Shown piece by piece: positions 16,085 to 25,240 of a DNA stretch of 64,000 bases. The DNA is taken from positions 558,001 to 622,000 of the forward strand of contig CAXXGA010000001.1 of assembly GCA_963678585.2 (NCBI GenBank), written 5' to 3'. Every line of letters starts with the position of its first letter. Within the stretch, counting starts at the first letter, position 1. The DNA comes from Breoghania sp963678585 (GTDB lineage: Bacteria > Pseudomonadota > Alphaproteobacteria > Rhizobiales > Stappiaceae). Made by a program: the position numbers and the translations under genes. A model generated the notes under the pieces. That model did no database searches, was not told the origin of the DNA, and saw only the letters and a list, made by a program, of their open reading frames with translations.

Positions 16085-16167
16085 GGGTGAAGGCTTGCAG
16101 CAACGCCGCGCAAGCCGCGCCGTCACAGGCGCTCGAAAGCGTTACCTATTGTCGTTGCCCGCCGGAC

Positions 16168-17019
16168 TCAAGGGGTATGTGGCATCTCGCCCGTCCCGGG
16201 CTTGACCATATTGATCGTATCACACAACCAGTCGGCCGCCGACCGCACGGCCGGACGCTCTTTCATGTCCTCGTGGACAACCAGCCACAACGGTCGTTCG
16301 ACATGAACCGGAGGGTCGATTGCAGCGATGCCCGGCGTCGACGCAATCATCCAGTCCGGCAACATCCCCGCGCCGAGCCCCCTCTGCACCGCCCTGCAGA
16401 TAGCTGGCAAAGAAACGATCCGCGCCACCGGCGTGGCATTGCCGAAACGCGCCATGATTGTCGCGATCTCCGGGAGGTCGTCCATGTCCCGCTCATAGGC
16501 GATGTAGTTCGTCGGCTCCGTGCCTTCCCGCACTGCCAGCATGAACCGCATGCGCCCGACGCGGCGCGCCACCAACTTGCCGCGCTCGGGCCGCTGAAGG
16601 CGGATGGAGATATCCGCCTCACGCCGAGCCAGGGAGGCCGTCTCGTTCGAGCCGACAAGCTCCAGCACCAGCCCCGGATGACGCGCTACGAATTCCGGCA
16701 GCCGCGGGGCGATCATGTGTTCGATGATCGTCATGACGGAGCTGATGCGTACCGTCGCCGGGGAACCGCCGATTTCGGTAACCGACGCGGCCAGCGCGCG
16801 CTCCATCGCTTCGCCCGCCGCCATGACCGCGCGGCCGGCGGCGGTGGGAACGAGTTTGCGTTCCTTGCGCCTGAACAAGGTCGATCCCGCCGCCAGCTCC
16901 GCCCCGGCAAGCCTTCGGGAGATGGTCGTTTCATTCACGCCAAGCGCCCGCGCTGCGGCCGCGACCGTGCCCGTACGCGCGATGATCAGGACCAGCTGGT
17001 GATCGTTCCATGTCAGCAT
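16168..17019 (-). CDS. LysR-family transcription regulator
   Basis: A 283-residue LysR-type regulator. The helix-turn-helix occupies about residues 3-60 (VAAAARALGVNETTISRRLAGAE), and the effector domain, about 90-275, has the LysR-substrate fold (ADISIRLQRPERGKLVARRVG). It is divergent from an isochorismatase-fold gene, the typical arrangement for a LysR regulator and its target. The start at 17019 follows the family N-terminus (WNDHQLVLIIARTG) and is immediately preceded by a palindrome (17020-17035) that would allow autorepression. Confidence 0.88.
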   Translation of the reverse strand: MLTWNDHQLVLIIARTGTVAAAARALGVNETTISRRLAGAELAAGSTLFRRKERKLVPTAAGRAVMAAGEAMERALAASVTEIGGSPATVRISSVMTIIEHMIAPRLPEFVARHPGLVLELVGSNETASLARREADISIRLQRPERGKLVARRVGRMRFMLAVREGTEPTNYIAYERDMDDLPEIATIMARFGNATPVARIVSLPAICRAVQRGLGAGMLPDWMIASTPGIAAIDPPVHVERPLWLVVHEDMKERPAVRSAADWLCDTINMVKPGTGEMPHTP

Positions 17020-17035
17020 CCTGCATATTTGCAGG
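17020..17035. promoter_or_regulatory. Palindrome at the lysR ribosome-binding region
   Basis: CCTGCA-TATT-TGCAGG is a perfect 16-bp dyad directly upstream of the lysR start, in the 112-bp gap to the divergent hydrolase gene. It has the T-A spacing of a LysR box, but this is only a candidate. Confidence 0.45.
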
Positions 17036-17131
17036 TTTGAACGGCACAAGCGAGGCGTTTCCGCACGACCCGGCACAGCCTATGGTTACCAAATTGCCTC
17101 AAGCCCGACCATTTCCAGGGAAAGACACGGG

Positions 17132-17743
17132 ATGCTTTCGACGTTTCAGACGATGCCGAAGACCTTGCGCGATATCGCCGGCTTCCAAAGATGGCGGCAT
17201 CCCATTGCCGGTGAGGCGGCCGTTTTGCTGATCGACGCACAGGAGGAATACCGCTCCGGGGCGCTGGCGCTTGGCGACGTCACCCAGGCGCTTTGCGAAA
17301 TCGCAGCCTTGCGTCAGCGGGCGCAGGAACTGGAACTGCCGGTCATCCATATCCGCCATATCGGATCGCGGGGCGGATTGTTCGACGTCGACGCGCATGG
17401 TGGAACCTTTTGCGCGGAAGCGGAGCCGTTGGCCGGGGAGCTGGTGATCGACAAGCGCCTGCCCAACGCCTTCACCGGCACCGATCTGGCCGAACGGCTC
17501 AGTGCGCTCGATATCAATCGCATCATCGTCGCCGGGTTCATGACGCATATGTGCGTCTCGTCCACGGTGCGCGGGGCGCTGGATCTGGGCCTGGAAGCGG
17601 CGGTCATCGCCAACAGTTGCGCAACCCGTCCCCTGCCCGGCCATGACGGGGAGGAAATCTCGGCAAAGGACATGCACCGCGCCGCCCTCGCGGCCATGTC
17701 CGATCGCTTTGCGCATATCCTGCCGACATCCGACGAGATCTGA
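17132..17743 (+). CDS. Isochorismatase-fold cysteine hydrolase
   Basis: A 203-residue cytoplasmic hydrolase. The catalytic triad of the superfamily is complete: Asp35 in VLLIDAQEEY, Lys108 in VIDKRLPNAF and Cys141 in MTHMCVSST. Family members include nicotinamidases, N-carbamoylsarcosine amidases and other amidases; the exact substrate cannot be read from the sequence. It is divergent from a LysR regulator that probably controls it. A strong bidirectional terminator follows. Confidence 0.88.
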   Translation: MLSTFQTMPKTLRDIAGFQRWRHPIAGEAAVLLIDAQEEYRSGALALGDVTQALCEIAALRQRAQELELPVIHIRHIGSRGGLFDVDAHGGTFCAEAEPLAGELVIDKRLPNAFTGTDLAERLSALDINRIIVAGFMTHMCVSSTVRGALDLGLEAAVIANSCATRPLPGHDGEEISAKDMHRAALAAMSDRFAHILPTSDEI

Positions 17744-17790
17744 CCGAAGGCCCCAAGACCCGGGATCCAAGACCCAACAATCAGAATGAT

Positions 17791-17825
17791 AAAAAACCCG
17801 GGGCCGCAAGCGACCCCGGGTTTTT
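17791..17825. terminator. Bidirectional terminator between the hydrolase and dapD
   Basis: AAAAACCCGGGG pairs with CCCCGGGTTTTT, with an additional CGC/GCG pairing near the loop. An A-run precedes and a T-run follows, so it can end transcripts from both strands. The two genes converge here. Confidence 0.93.
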
Positions 17826-17876
17826 CATTCGCTCATATCTTTTCACCCGCATCGCGAGGACGGGGCAAGGCGCGGA

Positions 17877-18731
17877 TCAGTCGCGCAGCAGGTCGTTGAT
17901 CGACGTCTTGGAGCGGGTCTGCGCATCGACGCGCTTGACGATGACCGCGCAATAGAGGCTCGGGCCCGGACGACCGTCGGGAAGCGGCTTGCCGGGCATG
18001 GAGCCGGAAACGACCACCGAGTAGGGCGGCACCTTGCCGATGTGGATTTCGCCGGTGTTGCGGTCGACGATCTTGGTGGACGCGCCGATGAAGACGCCCA
18101 TGGAAATCACCGCGCCTTCGCCGACGACCACGCCTTCCACCACTTCCGAACGCGCGCCGATGAAGCAGTTGTCCTCGATGATGACCGGACCGGCCTGCAG
18201 AGGCTCAAGCACACCGCCGATGCCGACGCCGCCCGACAGGTGCACGTTCTTGCCGATCTGTGCGCAGGAGCCGACCGTCACCCAGGTATCGACCATGGTG
18301 CCGGTATCGACATGGGCGCCGAGGTTCACGAAGGACGGCATCAGCACGACGCCCGGTGCGACATAGGCGGAACGGCGCACAACGCAGTTGGGAACGGCGC
18401 GGAAACCGGCCTGTTCGAATTCCGCAGCGCCCCAACCCTCGAACTTGGAGGGCACCTTGTCCCACCACGAGGAATTGCCCGGTCCGCCCGGAATGGTCGC
18501 CATCGGGTTGAGGCGGAAGGAAAGCAGCACGGCCTTTTTCAGCCACTGGTTGACGACCCATTCGTCTCCCGCTTTCTCCGCAACGCGCGCTTCGCCCCTG
18601 TCGAGCATGTTCAGCGCGGTCTCAACCGCATCACGGACTTCGCCACGCGTCGAGGTGTCGACATTCGCACGGTCCTCAAAGGCGGCTTCGATCGTCGCCT
18701 GAAGGGCAGCAAGATCAGAGGGGGTGGTCAT
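17877..18731 (-). CDS. dapD: 2,3,4,5-tetrahydropyridine-2,6-dicarboxylate N-succinyltransferase
   Basis: A 284-residue trimeric left-handed beta-helix enzyme that uses succinyl-CoA to succinylate tetrahydrodipicolinate in lysine/diaminopimelate synthesis. The hexapeptide-repeat region runs from about residue 105 to 225 (YVAPGVVLMPSFVNLGAHV, VHLSGGVGIGGVLEPLQAGP, CFIGARSEVVEGVVVGEGAV). The N-terminal helical domain and the C-terminal YCAVIVKRVDAQTRSKTS are standard. Length is typical. It supplies the substrate chain used by DapE, encoded 2.3 kb away. Confidence 0.97.
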   Translation of the reverse strand: MTTPSDLAALQATIEAAFEDRANVDTSTRGEVRDAVETALNMLDRGEARVAEKAGDEWVVNQWLKKAVLLSFRLNPMATIPGGPGNSSWWDKVPSKFEGWGAAEFEQAGFRAVPNCVVRRSAYVAPGVVLMPSFVNLGAHVDTGTMVDTWVTVGSCAQIGKNVHLSGGVGIGGVLEPLQAGPVIIEDNCFIGARSEVVEGVVVGEGAVISMGVFIGASTKIVDRNTGEIHIGKVPPYSVVVSGSMPGKPLPDGRPGPSLYCAVIVKRVDAQTRSKTSINDLLRD

Positions 18732-18975
18732 GGGTCGCGTCTTCTCCGAGAAAGAGCTGATGGGGGGATCCGCGGCGGAGAAAAGCCGCCACAGAGCGGG
18801 AAGTCAATACGCTACAGCGCCTGTGGAGCGCGTGAGAGGACAGTTTTCCCGCTTCCGGCGGAAGGCCCCGCAAATCCGCGCCATTACGCTGCAGCGCACA
18901 GTGCGAACTGGACAAGACCAGAGCACAAGAGTAAGTAGCAAATCCCAGCCATACCCTACGGAAATTTGTCGATCC

Positions 18976-19878
18976 ATGGAATTATGGATTCCCATAACGA
19001 TCGCGGCGGCGTTCCTCCAGAACCTGCGTTCTGCGCTTCAGAAGCATCTGAAAGGTCATCTTGGCACAGCGGGTGCGACTTTCGTGCGCTTCGGCTACGG
19101 ATTTCCCTTTGCGTCGGCCTATGTGGCAGTCCTGCATCTGGGCTTCGGACACGCCCTGCCCACGGCCAATGTCACCTTCGCCCTTGCCGCCGTCGGCGGC
19201 GGTCTTGCGCAGATTTTCGCGACCTTCCTGCTCGTGCACCTCTTTTCCTTCCGCAATTTCGCGGTCGGTACGGCCTATTCCAAGACCGAGCCCGTTCAGG
19301 CGGCCATCTTCGGTCTCGTGCTGCTTGGCGAGACGATCACGCTTTCCGCGGTGATCGCGATTGCGGTGGGCGTCATCGGGGTGATCATCATTTCCGTCGC
19401 CCGGCAACCGCTTTCGTGGCGCACGATATCCGGCTCGCTCGTCGGACGTCCGGCGCTGATCGGCCTTGCGTCAGCCGCCCTTTTCGGCGGATCGGCGGCC
19501 TGCTACCGCACCGCGTCCCTGTCGCTCGGCGGCGACGATTTCCTGATGCAGGCAGCCTTCACACTGGGCTTCGTCACCATCTTCCAGACCGCGCTCATGG
19601 GCCTGTGGATGAAAAAGTACGAACCGGAGCAGCTTGCCGCCGCCTTCAAACACTGGCGGATCGCCGTGTGGGTCGGGATTGTCGGCGTGGTCGGATCGGC
19701 CGGATGGTTCACCGCCAACACGCTGCAGAAGGTCGCCTATGTGCGCACGCTGGCGCAGATCGAACTGGTTTTCACCTTCGCCATGTCGGCCTTCGTCTTC
19801 CGCGAGGCGATCAACCGCAAGGAAGTGCTGGGCTGCGTGCTGATCGTCGGATCGGTCATCCTGCTTTTGGCAGGCTGA
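18976..19878 (+). CDS. EamA/DMT-family transporter
   Basis: A 300-residue inner-membrane protein with about ten hydrophobic helices arranged as two EamA repeats (about 5-145 and 155-300). The repeat ends FSKTEPVQAAIFG-type (here AYSKTEPVQAAIFGLVLLGE) and AQIELVFTFAMSAFVFRE are typical of drug/metabolite exporters. The substrate is unknown. The chosen ATG begins the first helix (MELWIPITIAAAF). The frame is open for a further 84 codons upstream, but these lie in the dapD promoter region and look non-coding. Confidence 0.88.
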   Translation: MELWIPITIAAAFLQNLRSALQKHLKGHLGTAGATFVRFGYGFPFASAYVAVLHLGFGHALPTANVTFALAAVGGGLAQIFATFLLVHLFSFRNFAVGTAYSKTEPVQAAIFGLVLLGETITLSAVIAIAVGVIGVIIISVARQPLSWRTISGSLVGRPALIGLASAALFGGSAACYRTASLSLGGDDFLMQAAFTLGFVTIFQTALMGLWMKKYEPEQLAAAFKHWRIAVWVGIVGVVGSAGWFTANTLQKVAYVRTLAQIELVFTFAMSAFVFREAINRKEVLGCVLIVGSVILLLAG

Positions 19879-19911
19879 GAGGCGCTCTCGACGCCTGCGC
19901 CGAGGAACGGA

Positions 19912-20373
19912 TCAGCCGCGTCCGCGATAGGGCGGCACACCCTGATCGGGGATCCAGACGCCCTTGGGCGCTTCGCCCGTCTGCCAGAAAACATCGATGG
20001 GAATGCCGCCACGCGGATACCAGTAGCCGCCGATGCGGAGCCAGCGGGGGCTCAGCCTCTCCGTCAGCCGACGCCCGATAGCCACCGTGCAATCCTCGTG
20101 GAAAGCGCCGTGGTTGCGGAATGACGTCAGGAAAAGCTTCAACGACTTGGATTCCACCAGCCACTGATCCGGCACATAGTCGATCACGATGTGGGCGAAG
20201 TCGGGCTGGCCGGTCACCGGGCAGAGAGACGTGAACTCCGGGCAGACGAAGCGCGCCACATAGTCCGTGTCGGGATGCGGATTGGGCACCCGGTCAAGCG
20301 TCGCGCTTTCGGGATCGGTCGGGATCTCGACCGCATGTCCGAGGGCTGGGGCGTCACTGGATGAGGCAGACAT
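19912..20373 (-). CDS. queF: NADPH-dependent 7-cyano-7-deazaguanine reductase
   Basis: A 153-residue type I QueF that reduces preQ0 to preQ1 in queuosine synthesis. The catalytic Cys51 and Asp58 lie in FTSLCPVTGQPDF, and the QueF motif ESKSLKLFLTSFRNHGAFHE (near 80-98) binds NADPH. The length matches the single-domain form. The ATG at 20373 has GGAG nine bases upstream. No preQ1 riboswitch could be recognised in the leader. Confidence 0.96.
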   Translation of the reverse strand: MSASSSDAPALGHAVEIPTDPESATLDRVPNPHPDTDYVARFVCPEFTSLCPVTGQPDFAHIVIDYVPDQWLVESKSLKLFLTSFRNHGAFHEDCTVAIGRRLTERLSPRWLRIGGYWYPRGGIPIDVFWQTGEAPKGVWIPDQGVPPYRGRG

Positions 20374-20492
20374 GATAAGGGGCTCCGGGCCGCGGGGTCA
20401 GGGATCGGGGATCAGGGATCCGATGAACGCATGGCTTACCCGCATCCCCGCTCGCGCTCAACTCAAATGACCCACCGCGCAGATTTGCAGCC

Positions 20493-21653
20493 TCAACCGA
20501 CCCGCGTGACCCCTTCCAGAAATTCCCTGAGGTCGGCACGCACCTGCTGGAGGCGTTCCACCTGGGCGGAGAGCGAGCCGGAGGCGTCCAGCACCTGTCC
20601 GCCGATTTCCGCCGCACCTTCATTTGCGGTGCGCACCGCGCTGATGCCGGAGGTAACGCCGCCTGCCCCGCGCGCGGCCTCCTCCACATTGCGGGCGATC
20701 TCGCCGGTTGCCGCGGTCTGCTCCTCCACCGCGGAAGCGATGGCGTTGGAAATCTCGCTCACCCGTTCGATCGCCTCGCTGATCTGGGCATTGGCCTGCA
20801 CGGCCGTGCCGGTTGCCGATTGCAGCGACATGATCTCGTCGTTGATCTCCTTGGTCGCGCTCGCGGTCTGACCGGCCAGAGCCTTGACCTCGGAGGCGAC
20901 GACCGCGAAGCCCTTGCCCATTTCGCCAGCGCGCGCCGCCTCGATGGTGGCGTTGAGCGCGAGAAGGTTGGTCTGGGCCGCAATGTCGGTGATGAGCTGG
21001 ATGACGACACCGATGCGTTCCGATTTTTCCGACAAGCCGTCGATCTCCCGGTTCATGGCGTGGGACTTGTCCACCGTGCCTTGCGCAATTTCCGCCGCGC
21101 TGATCACCTGCCGGTTGATCTCGCCGATGGACTGGGTGAGTTCCTCAGTGGTGGCGGCGACATTGCGCATGTTGGCGGCGGCCTCCTCCGCGCCGGAGGA
21201 GACATCAAGAGAGCGGTTGCTGGCCGCCTCACTGGCGTTCGCCATTTCGCCGGAGGCGGTCTTCAGTTCCGACGTCGCGCCCTCAATCCGCTCAACCGTC
21301 TCGTGCAGGCGCTCTTCCAGCCGGTTGGCGAGGCCGCAGAAATTCTCGTGCCGCTCGCGGAGCTTGTCGGTTACCGTATTGATGCTTCGCGCGGCTTCCG
21401 CAAAGGAGCCGAGCATGCCCTGCTCGGAGATCAGCCTGAAATGCTTGTTCTGGCCCACGTAGTCCAGACAGGCCTTGGATTCGCGCAAGTATGCGTCGGT
21501 GCGGTCGATCAGGAGGTTGATGGCATGCATCAGTTCCGCCGTGTCGCTGCCGTCGTCGATATTGAGAATGCGCGCTTCGAAATCGCCGGCGGCAACCGCC
21601 TTGCAGACTTCGGTGGCATGGCGGAGGTTTGCGCGTTTCGCCCGAAAGATCAT
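20493..21653 (-). CDS. Soluble methyl-accepting chemotaxis protein
   Basis: A 386-residue chemoreceptor without a transmembrane segment. A short N-terminal helical part with a HAMP-like sequence (about 10-60) leads to the cytoplasmic signalling hairpin. The highly conserved tip is visible: DIAAQTNLLALNATIEAARA followed by GEMGKGFAVVASEVKALAG at about 225-262. Heptad helices surround it, with methylation-type Glu/Gln pairs. No ligand domain and no CheB/R-binding pentapeptide are seen. It lies 46 bp downstream of a PAS-only protein on the same strand, so sensing is probably done by that partner. It starts at ATG 21653 with AGGACGAG upstream. Confidence 0.93.
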   Translation of the reverse strand: MIFRAKRANLRHATEVCKAVAAGDFEARILNIDDGSDTAELMHAINLLIDRTDAYLRESKACLDYVGQNKHFRLISEQGMLGSFAEAARSINTVTDKLRERHENFCGLANRLEERLHETVERIEGATSELKTASGEMANASEAASNRSLDVSSGAEEAAANMRNVAATTEELTQSIGEINRQVISAAEIAQGTVDKSHAMNREIDGLSEKSERIGVVIQLITDIAAQTNLLALNATIEAARAGEMGKGFAVVASEVKALAGQTASATKEINDEIMSLQSATGTAVQANAQISEAIERVSEISNAIASAVEEQTAATGEIARNVEEAARGAGGVTSGISAVRTANEGAAEIGGQVLDASGSLSAQVERLQQVRADLREFLEGVTRVG

Positions 21654-21699
21654 CGTTGTCTCGTCCTGTCCAGTGCCGGAAATCCGTCGCCGTTCCCGC

Positions 21700-22254
21700 T
21701 TAGGCCGCCGCCCGCAGAGAGCCGCGGGCCGTCAGCTTTGCGATCAGTTCGTCGTAGGGAAGGCCATGGCGCGAAACGCGGTCGATCAAAAGCTCATAGC
21801 CGGCGGCAAGCTGCTCCTTGCCGTTCCGGTGGCGCGCCTCTTCGGCGAGCACTTCCTGGTAGAGCGGTACGATCACATCGTCGACCACGGAGCGGTTCGG
21901 CACGCGGCGGTTGGAATGATAGCCGATGATCCGGCCCGCCCTGTCGAAGCTCGGGGTGACATGGGCATAGACCCAGTAGTGATCGCCGGTCTTCGCCCGG
22001 TTCAGCACATAGGCGAAGATCTCGTGCCCAGCCTCGATCGTGTCCCAGAGCAGCTTGAAGACAGCGCGCGGCATGTCGGGATGGCGGATGATGCTATGGG
22101 GCTGGCCCATGATTTCCGCTTCGGTGAAAGCGGCCACCTGCAGAAACGTGCGATTGGCGTAGGTGATGTGGCCCTTCATGTCCGTCTTGCTGACGATCAC
22201 GTCGTCCTTGTCGAAAAAACGTTCGACCCCCGTCAGCGACAACGGCTTGCTCAT
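21700..22254 (-). CDS. Aer-like PAS-domain protein
   Basis: A 184-residue protein. The PAS_3/Aer-type PAS domain covers about residues 20-125 (DVIVSKTDMKGHITYANRTF, MGQPHSIIRHPDMPRAVFK, YWVYAHVTPSFDRAGRIIGY). This is the FAD-binding PAS type of the aerotaxis receptor Aer. About 50 helical residues follow; there is no membrane segment and no signalling domain. A soluble chemoreceptor is encoded just downstream, so the pair may act as a two-part redox or energy-taxis receptor. The start at 22254 has GGGAG seven bases upstream; the frame extends further but is AT-rich and non-coding in look. Confidence 0.88.
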   Translation of the reverse strand: MSKPLSLTGVERFFDKDDVIVSKTDMKGHITYANRTFLQVAAFTEAEIMGQPHSIIRHPDMPRAVFKLLWDTIEAGHEIFAYVLNRAKTGDHYWVYAHVTPSFDRAGRIIGYHSNRRVPNRSVVDDVIVPLYQEVLAEEARHRNGKEQLAAGYELLIDRVSRHGLPYDELIAKLTARGSLRAAA

Positions 22255-22459
22255 TGGCTTTCTCCCGGATTTCCGCTGTTCGGAACGCCCCCACCCGGAG
22301 GTTCTCCATCTACGGAATGGGATAATATTTTTCCGGCGTAAAATTCTAATAAATCTAATATTACACAATAATACCTAGGAAATAGTATCTAGGTACACGC
22401 GAACCACGAAGCTCTCCCCGGCAGATCACGCAGGAGACGTCGCACATACAAGGCGCCTT

Positions 22460-22484
22460 CACCGTCGGCATCGGGCCGACGGTG
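22460..22484 (-). terminator. Hairpin downstream of def
   Basis: CACCGTCGGC and GCCGACGGTG form a perfect 10-bp stem with a five-base loop. It is 27 bp past the def stop codon. There is no T-run on the minus strand, so the terminator role is likely but not certain. Confidence 0.5.
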
Positions 22485-22511
22485 GCGCTCAGACTTTGTC
22501 GGGCGAGAATA

Positions 22512-23045
22512 TCAGGCGCTGGCGCGCTGCTTTTCGTGGCGGGCCTGCTTGGTGAACTTCTTGATCACCCGCTCGCGCTTCAGCCGCGAGATATGATCGA
22601 TGAACAGGACGCCGTTCAGATGATCGATCTCGTGCTGCAGGCAGGTCGCCAGAAGACCGTCGGCCTCAAGCTCGCATTCGCGTCCCTCGCGGTCGAGGAA
22701 CTTCACGCGCACCTTCTCCGGACGCTCCACATCCTCGTAATACTCGGGAATGGAGAGGCAACCTTCCTGGTAGACGGCTTTTTCTTCCGACGACCAGACG
22801 ATCTCCGGATTGATGAAGACCTGCGGATCCTTGGGCTGATCATCCTTGGCGACGTCGAGCACGAGCAGGCGCTTGGGGATGGCGATCTGGATCGCGGCCA
22901 GCCCTATGCCGGGAGCGTCGTACATGGTTTCAAGCATATCGTCGGCAAGCTGACGGATATCGCTGTCGACCGCCTCGACGGGCTTGGAGACCTGACGCAG
23001 CATGGCGTCGGGGATGATGATGATTTCACGTTTGGCCATGGCCAT
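22512..23045 (-). CDS. def: Peptide deformylase
   Basis: A 177-residue metal hydrolase that removes the formyl group from nascent proteins. All three family motifs are present: GIGLAAIQI (near 46-54), EGCLSIP with metal ligand Cys96, and QHEIDHLNG with His138 and His142. The length is normal. Motif 1 reads GIGLAAIQI rather than the common GVGLAAPQI, within family variation. An ATG two codons later is an equal start; no clear SD supports either. It acts after Fmt, whose gene is about 11 kb upstream. Confidence 0.96.
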   Translation of the reverse strand: MAMAKREIIIIPDAMLRQVSKPVEAVDSDIRQLADDMLETMYDAPGIGLAAIQIAIPKRLLVLDVAKDDQPKDPQVFINPEIVWSSEEKAVYQEGCLSIPEYYEDVERPEKVRVKFLDREGRECELEADGLLATCLQHEIDHLNGVLFIDHISRLKRERVIKKFTKQARHEKQRASA

Positions 23046-23170
23046 TCAGATAGGCGGTGATTGGCTCGCGGTCAATCTCGTGAAATCACAAAAACGGCAC
23101 GAAACGGGGCTATTTCCGTTCCGCGCCGCCAATATTTCCGTTAACCGCCGGTCTGACGGGGCTTGCCCAC

Positions 23171-25030
23171 CTAGTGGCGCTCCACCTGGCTCACGTCGCG
23201 CACCGCGCCACGGGCGGCGGAGGTCGCCAGCGCGCCATAGGCGCGAAGCGCCTGCGTGATCTTGCGCTTGCGCGGCTTGGCGGGCTTCCAGGCGTCCTTG
23301 CCCTTGGCTTCCATCGCAGCGCGGCGGGTCGCCAGCACCTCGTCGGAAACCTTCAGTTCGATCTTGCGGTTCGGGATATCGATCTCGATCAGATCGCCCT
23401 CTTCCACCAGACCGACGGTGCCGCCTTCGGCGGCTTCCGGCGAGACGTGGCCGATGGAGAGCCCCGAGGAGCCGCCGGAGAAGCGGCCGTCTGTGATCAG
23501 GGCGCAGGCCTTGCCCAGCCCCTTCGACTTCAGATAGCTCGTCGGATAGAGCATTTCCTGCATGCCCGGGCCACCCTTGGGGCCCTCATAGCGCACGAGC
23601 ACGATGTCGCCGGGGTTGATCTTGCCGGTGAGAATATCGCTCACCGCCTGATCCTGACTTTCGCAGATGCGGGCCGGGCCGGTGAATTTCAGGATGCTCT
23701 CGTCGACGCCGGAGGTCTTCACGATGCAGCCGTCCTCGGCGAGGTTGCCGAAGAGCACCGCCAGACCGCCATCCTTGGAGAAGGCGTCGTCATAGGCGCG
23801 GATGATGCCGGACTTGCGGTCGGTGTCGACCGCGTCATAACGGTTGTTCTGGCTGAAGGCCGTCTGGGTCGGCACGCCGCCAGGCGCGGAGCGGAAGAAC
23901 TCGTGCACCGCATCGCTGTTGGTGCGCATCACGTCCCAGCGGTCGAGCGCATCGCCCATGGTGGCGGAATGGATCGTACCGACCGACTTGTCGATGAGAC
24001 CGGCCCGCTCAAGCTCGCCGAGAATGCCCATGATGCCGCCTGCGTGGTGGACATCTTCCACATGCACGTTGGCGACCGAGGGCGCGACCTTGCACAGCAC
24101 CGGCACGCGGCGCGACAGGCGGTCGATATCGGCCATGGTGAAGTCGACCTCGCCTTCCTGCGCTGCGGCAAGCAGATGCAGGACGGTGTTGGTGGAGCCG
24201 CCCATGGCGATGTCGAGCGACATGGCGTTCTCAAAGGCGGGAACGGTGGCGATGTTGCGCGGCAGCACGCTCTCGTCGTCCTGCTCGTAGTAGCGGCGCG
24301 CCAGATCGACGATCAGGTGACCGGCTTCCACGAAGAGGCGCTCGCGGTCGGCATGGGTTGCCAGCACGGTGCCGTTGCCCGGAAGCGCGAGGCCCATGGC
24401 CTCGGTCAGGCAGTTCATGGAATTGGCCGTGAACATGCCGGAGCAGGAGCCGCAGGTCGGGCAGGCATGCTGCTCGTAGGCGGCGACATCGACATCCGAC
24501 ACACGGTCGTCGGCGGCGACAATCATCGCGTCGATCAGATCGACGGATTTCTCCGAGCCGTCTTCCAGCACGACCTTGCCCGCTTCCATCGGGCCGCCGG
24601 AGACGAAGATCACCGGAATGTTGAGCCGCATGGCGGCCATCAGCATGCCCGGGGTGATCTTGTCGCAATTGGAGATGCACACGATGGCGTCGGCGCAATG
24701 GGCGTTGACCATATACTCCACGCTGTCGGCGATGATCTCGCGCGAGGGCAGCGAGTAGAGCATGCCGTCATGGCCCATGGCGATGCCGTCATCGACCGCG
24801 ATGGTGTTGAATTCCTTGGCGACGCCGCCGGCCTTCTCCACTTCGCGGGCCACGAGCTGGCCGAGATCGTGAAGGTGTACGTGCCCCGGCACGAACTGCG
24901 TGAAGGAATTGGCGATGGCGATAATCGGCTTGCCGAAGTCGCCTTCCTTCATGCCTGTGGCGCGCCACAGACCGCGGGCACCGGCCATGTTGCGGCCGTG
25001 CGTGGATGTACGAGAACGATACGGGGGCAT
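23171..25030 (-). CDS. ilvD: Dihydroxy-acid dehydratase
   Basis: A 619-residue iron-sulphur enzyme of isoleucine and valine synthesis that turns 2,3-dihydroxy acids into 2-oxo acids. The cluster and active-site motifs are visible: CISNCDKITPGM near residue 122-133 and ACPTCGSCSGMFTANSMNC near 193-211. The C-terminal GRFSGGSSGLSIGHVSPEA motif is conserved. The length matches the long E. coli-like form. The ATG at 25030 begins the standard MPPYRSRTSTHGRN. Confidence 0.97.
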   Translation of the reverse strand: MPPYRSRTSTHGRNMAGARGLWRATGMKEGDFGKPIIAIANSFTQFVPGHVHLHDLGQLVAREVEKAGGVAKEFNTIAVDDGIAMGHDGMLYSLPSREIIADSVEYMVNAHCADAIVCISNCDKITPGMLMAAMRLNIPVIFVSGGPMEAGKVVLEDGSEKSVDLIDAMIVAADDRVSDVDVAAYEQHACPTCGSCSGMFTANSMNCLTEAMGLALPGNGTVLATHADRERLFVEAGHLIVDLARRYYEQDDESVLPRNIATVPAFENAMSLDIAMGGSTNTVLHLLAAAQEGEVDFTMADIDRLSRRVPVLCKVAPSVANVHVEDVHHAGGIMGILGELERAGLIDKSVGTIHSATMGDALDRWDVMRTNSDAVHEFFRSAPGGVPTQTAFSQNNRYDAVDTDRKSGIIRAYDDAFSKDGGLAVLFGNLAEDGCIVKTSGVDESILKFTGPARICESQDQAVSDILTGKINPGDIVLVRYEGPKGGPGMQEMLYPTSYLKSKGLGKACALITDGRFSGGSSGLSIGHVSPEAAEGGTVGLVEEGDLIEIDIPNRKIELKVSDEVLATRRAAMEAKGKDAWKPAKPRKRKITQALRAYGALATSAARGAVRDVSQVERH

Positions 25031-25240
25031 GAGCGAACCTCATTCAGTCTTGTTGAGCTGGCCGTCCGGGCAATTTGCCATTTCTGGCGCCTTGCCAGTC
25101 TTGTCGGTTGGTCGGCTGGCTTTATCCGGCGTCCCTTTTCGCAGCTTTCCAAGGCCAAAGAAAGGTCACAGATTGCAAAATTGGTACGGCGCACGCGCAA
25201 GATTATTACGCGATGGCGGGGTTTGAACCGGGATATTCTA

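Noticed and set aside
18724..18975. Extended N-terminus of the DMT transporter beginning inside the dapD start region
   Set aside because: The extra 84 codons are basic and unconserved in look, and a transporter should begin at the first helix.
20374..20492. Possible preQ1 riboswitch before queF
   Set aside because: No H-type pseudoknot pattern with the C-rich stem and A-rich tail was seen; only short GGGATC repeats occur.
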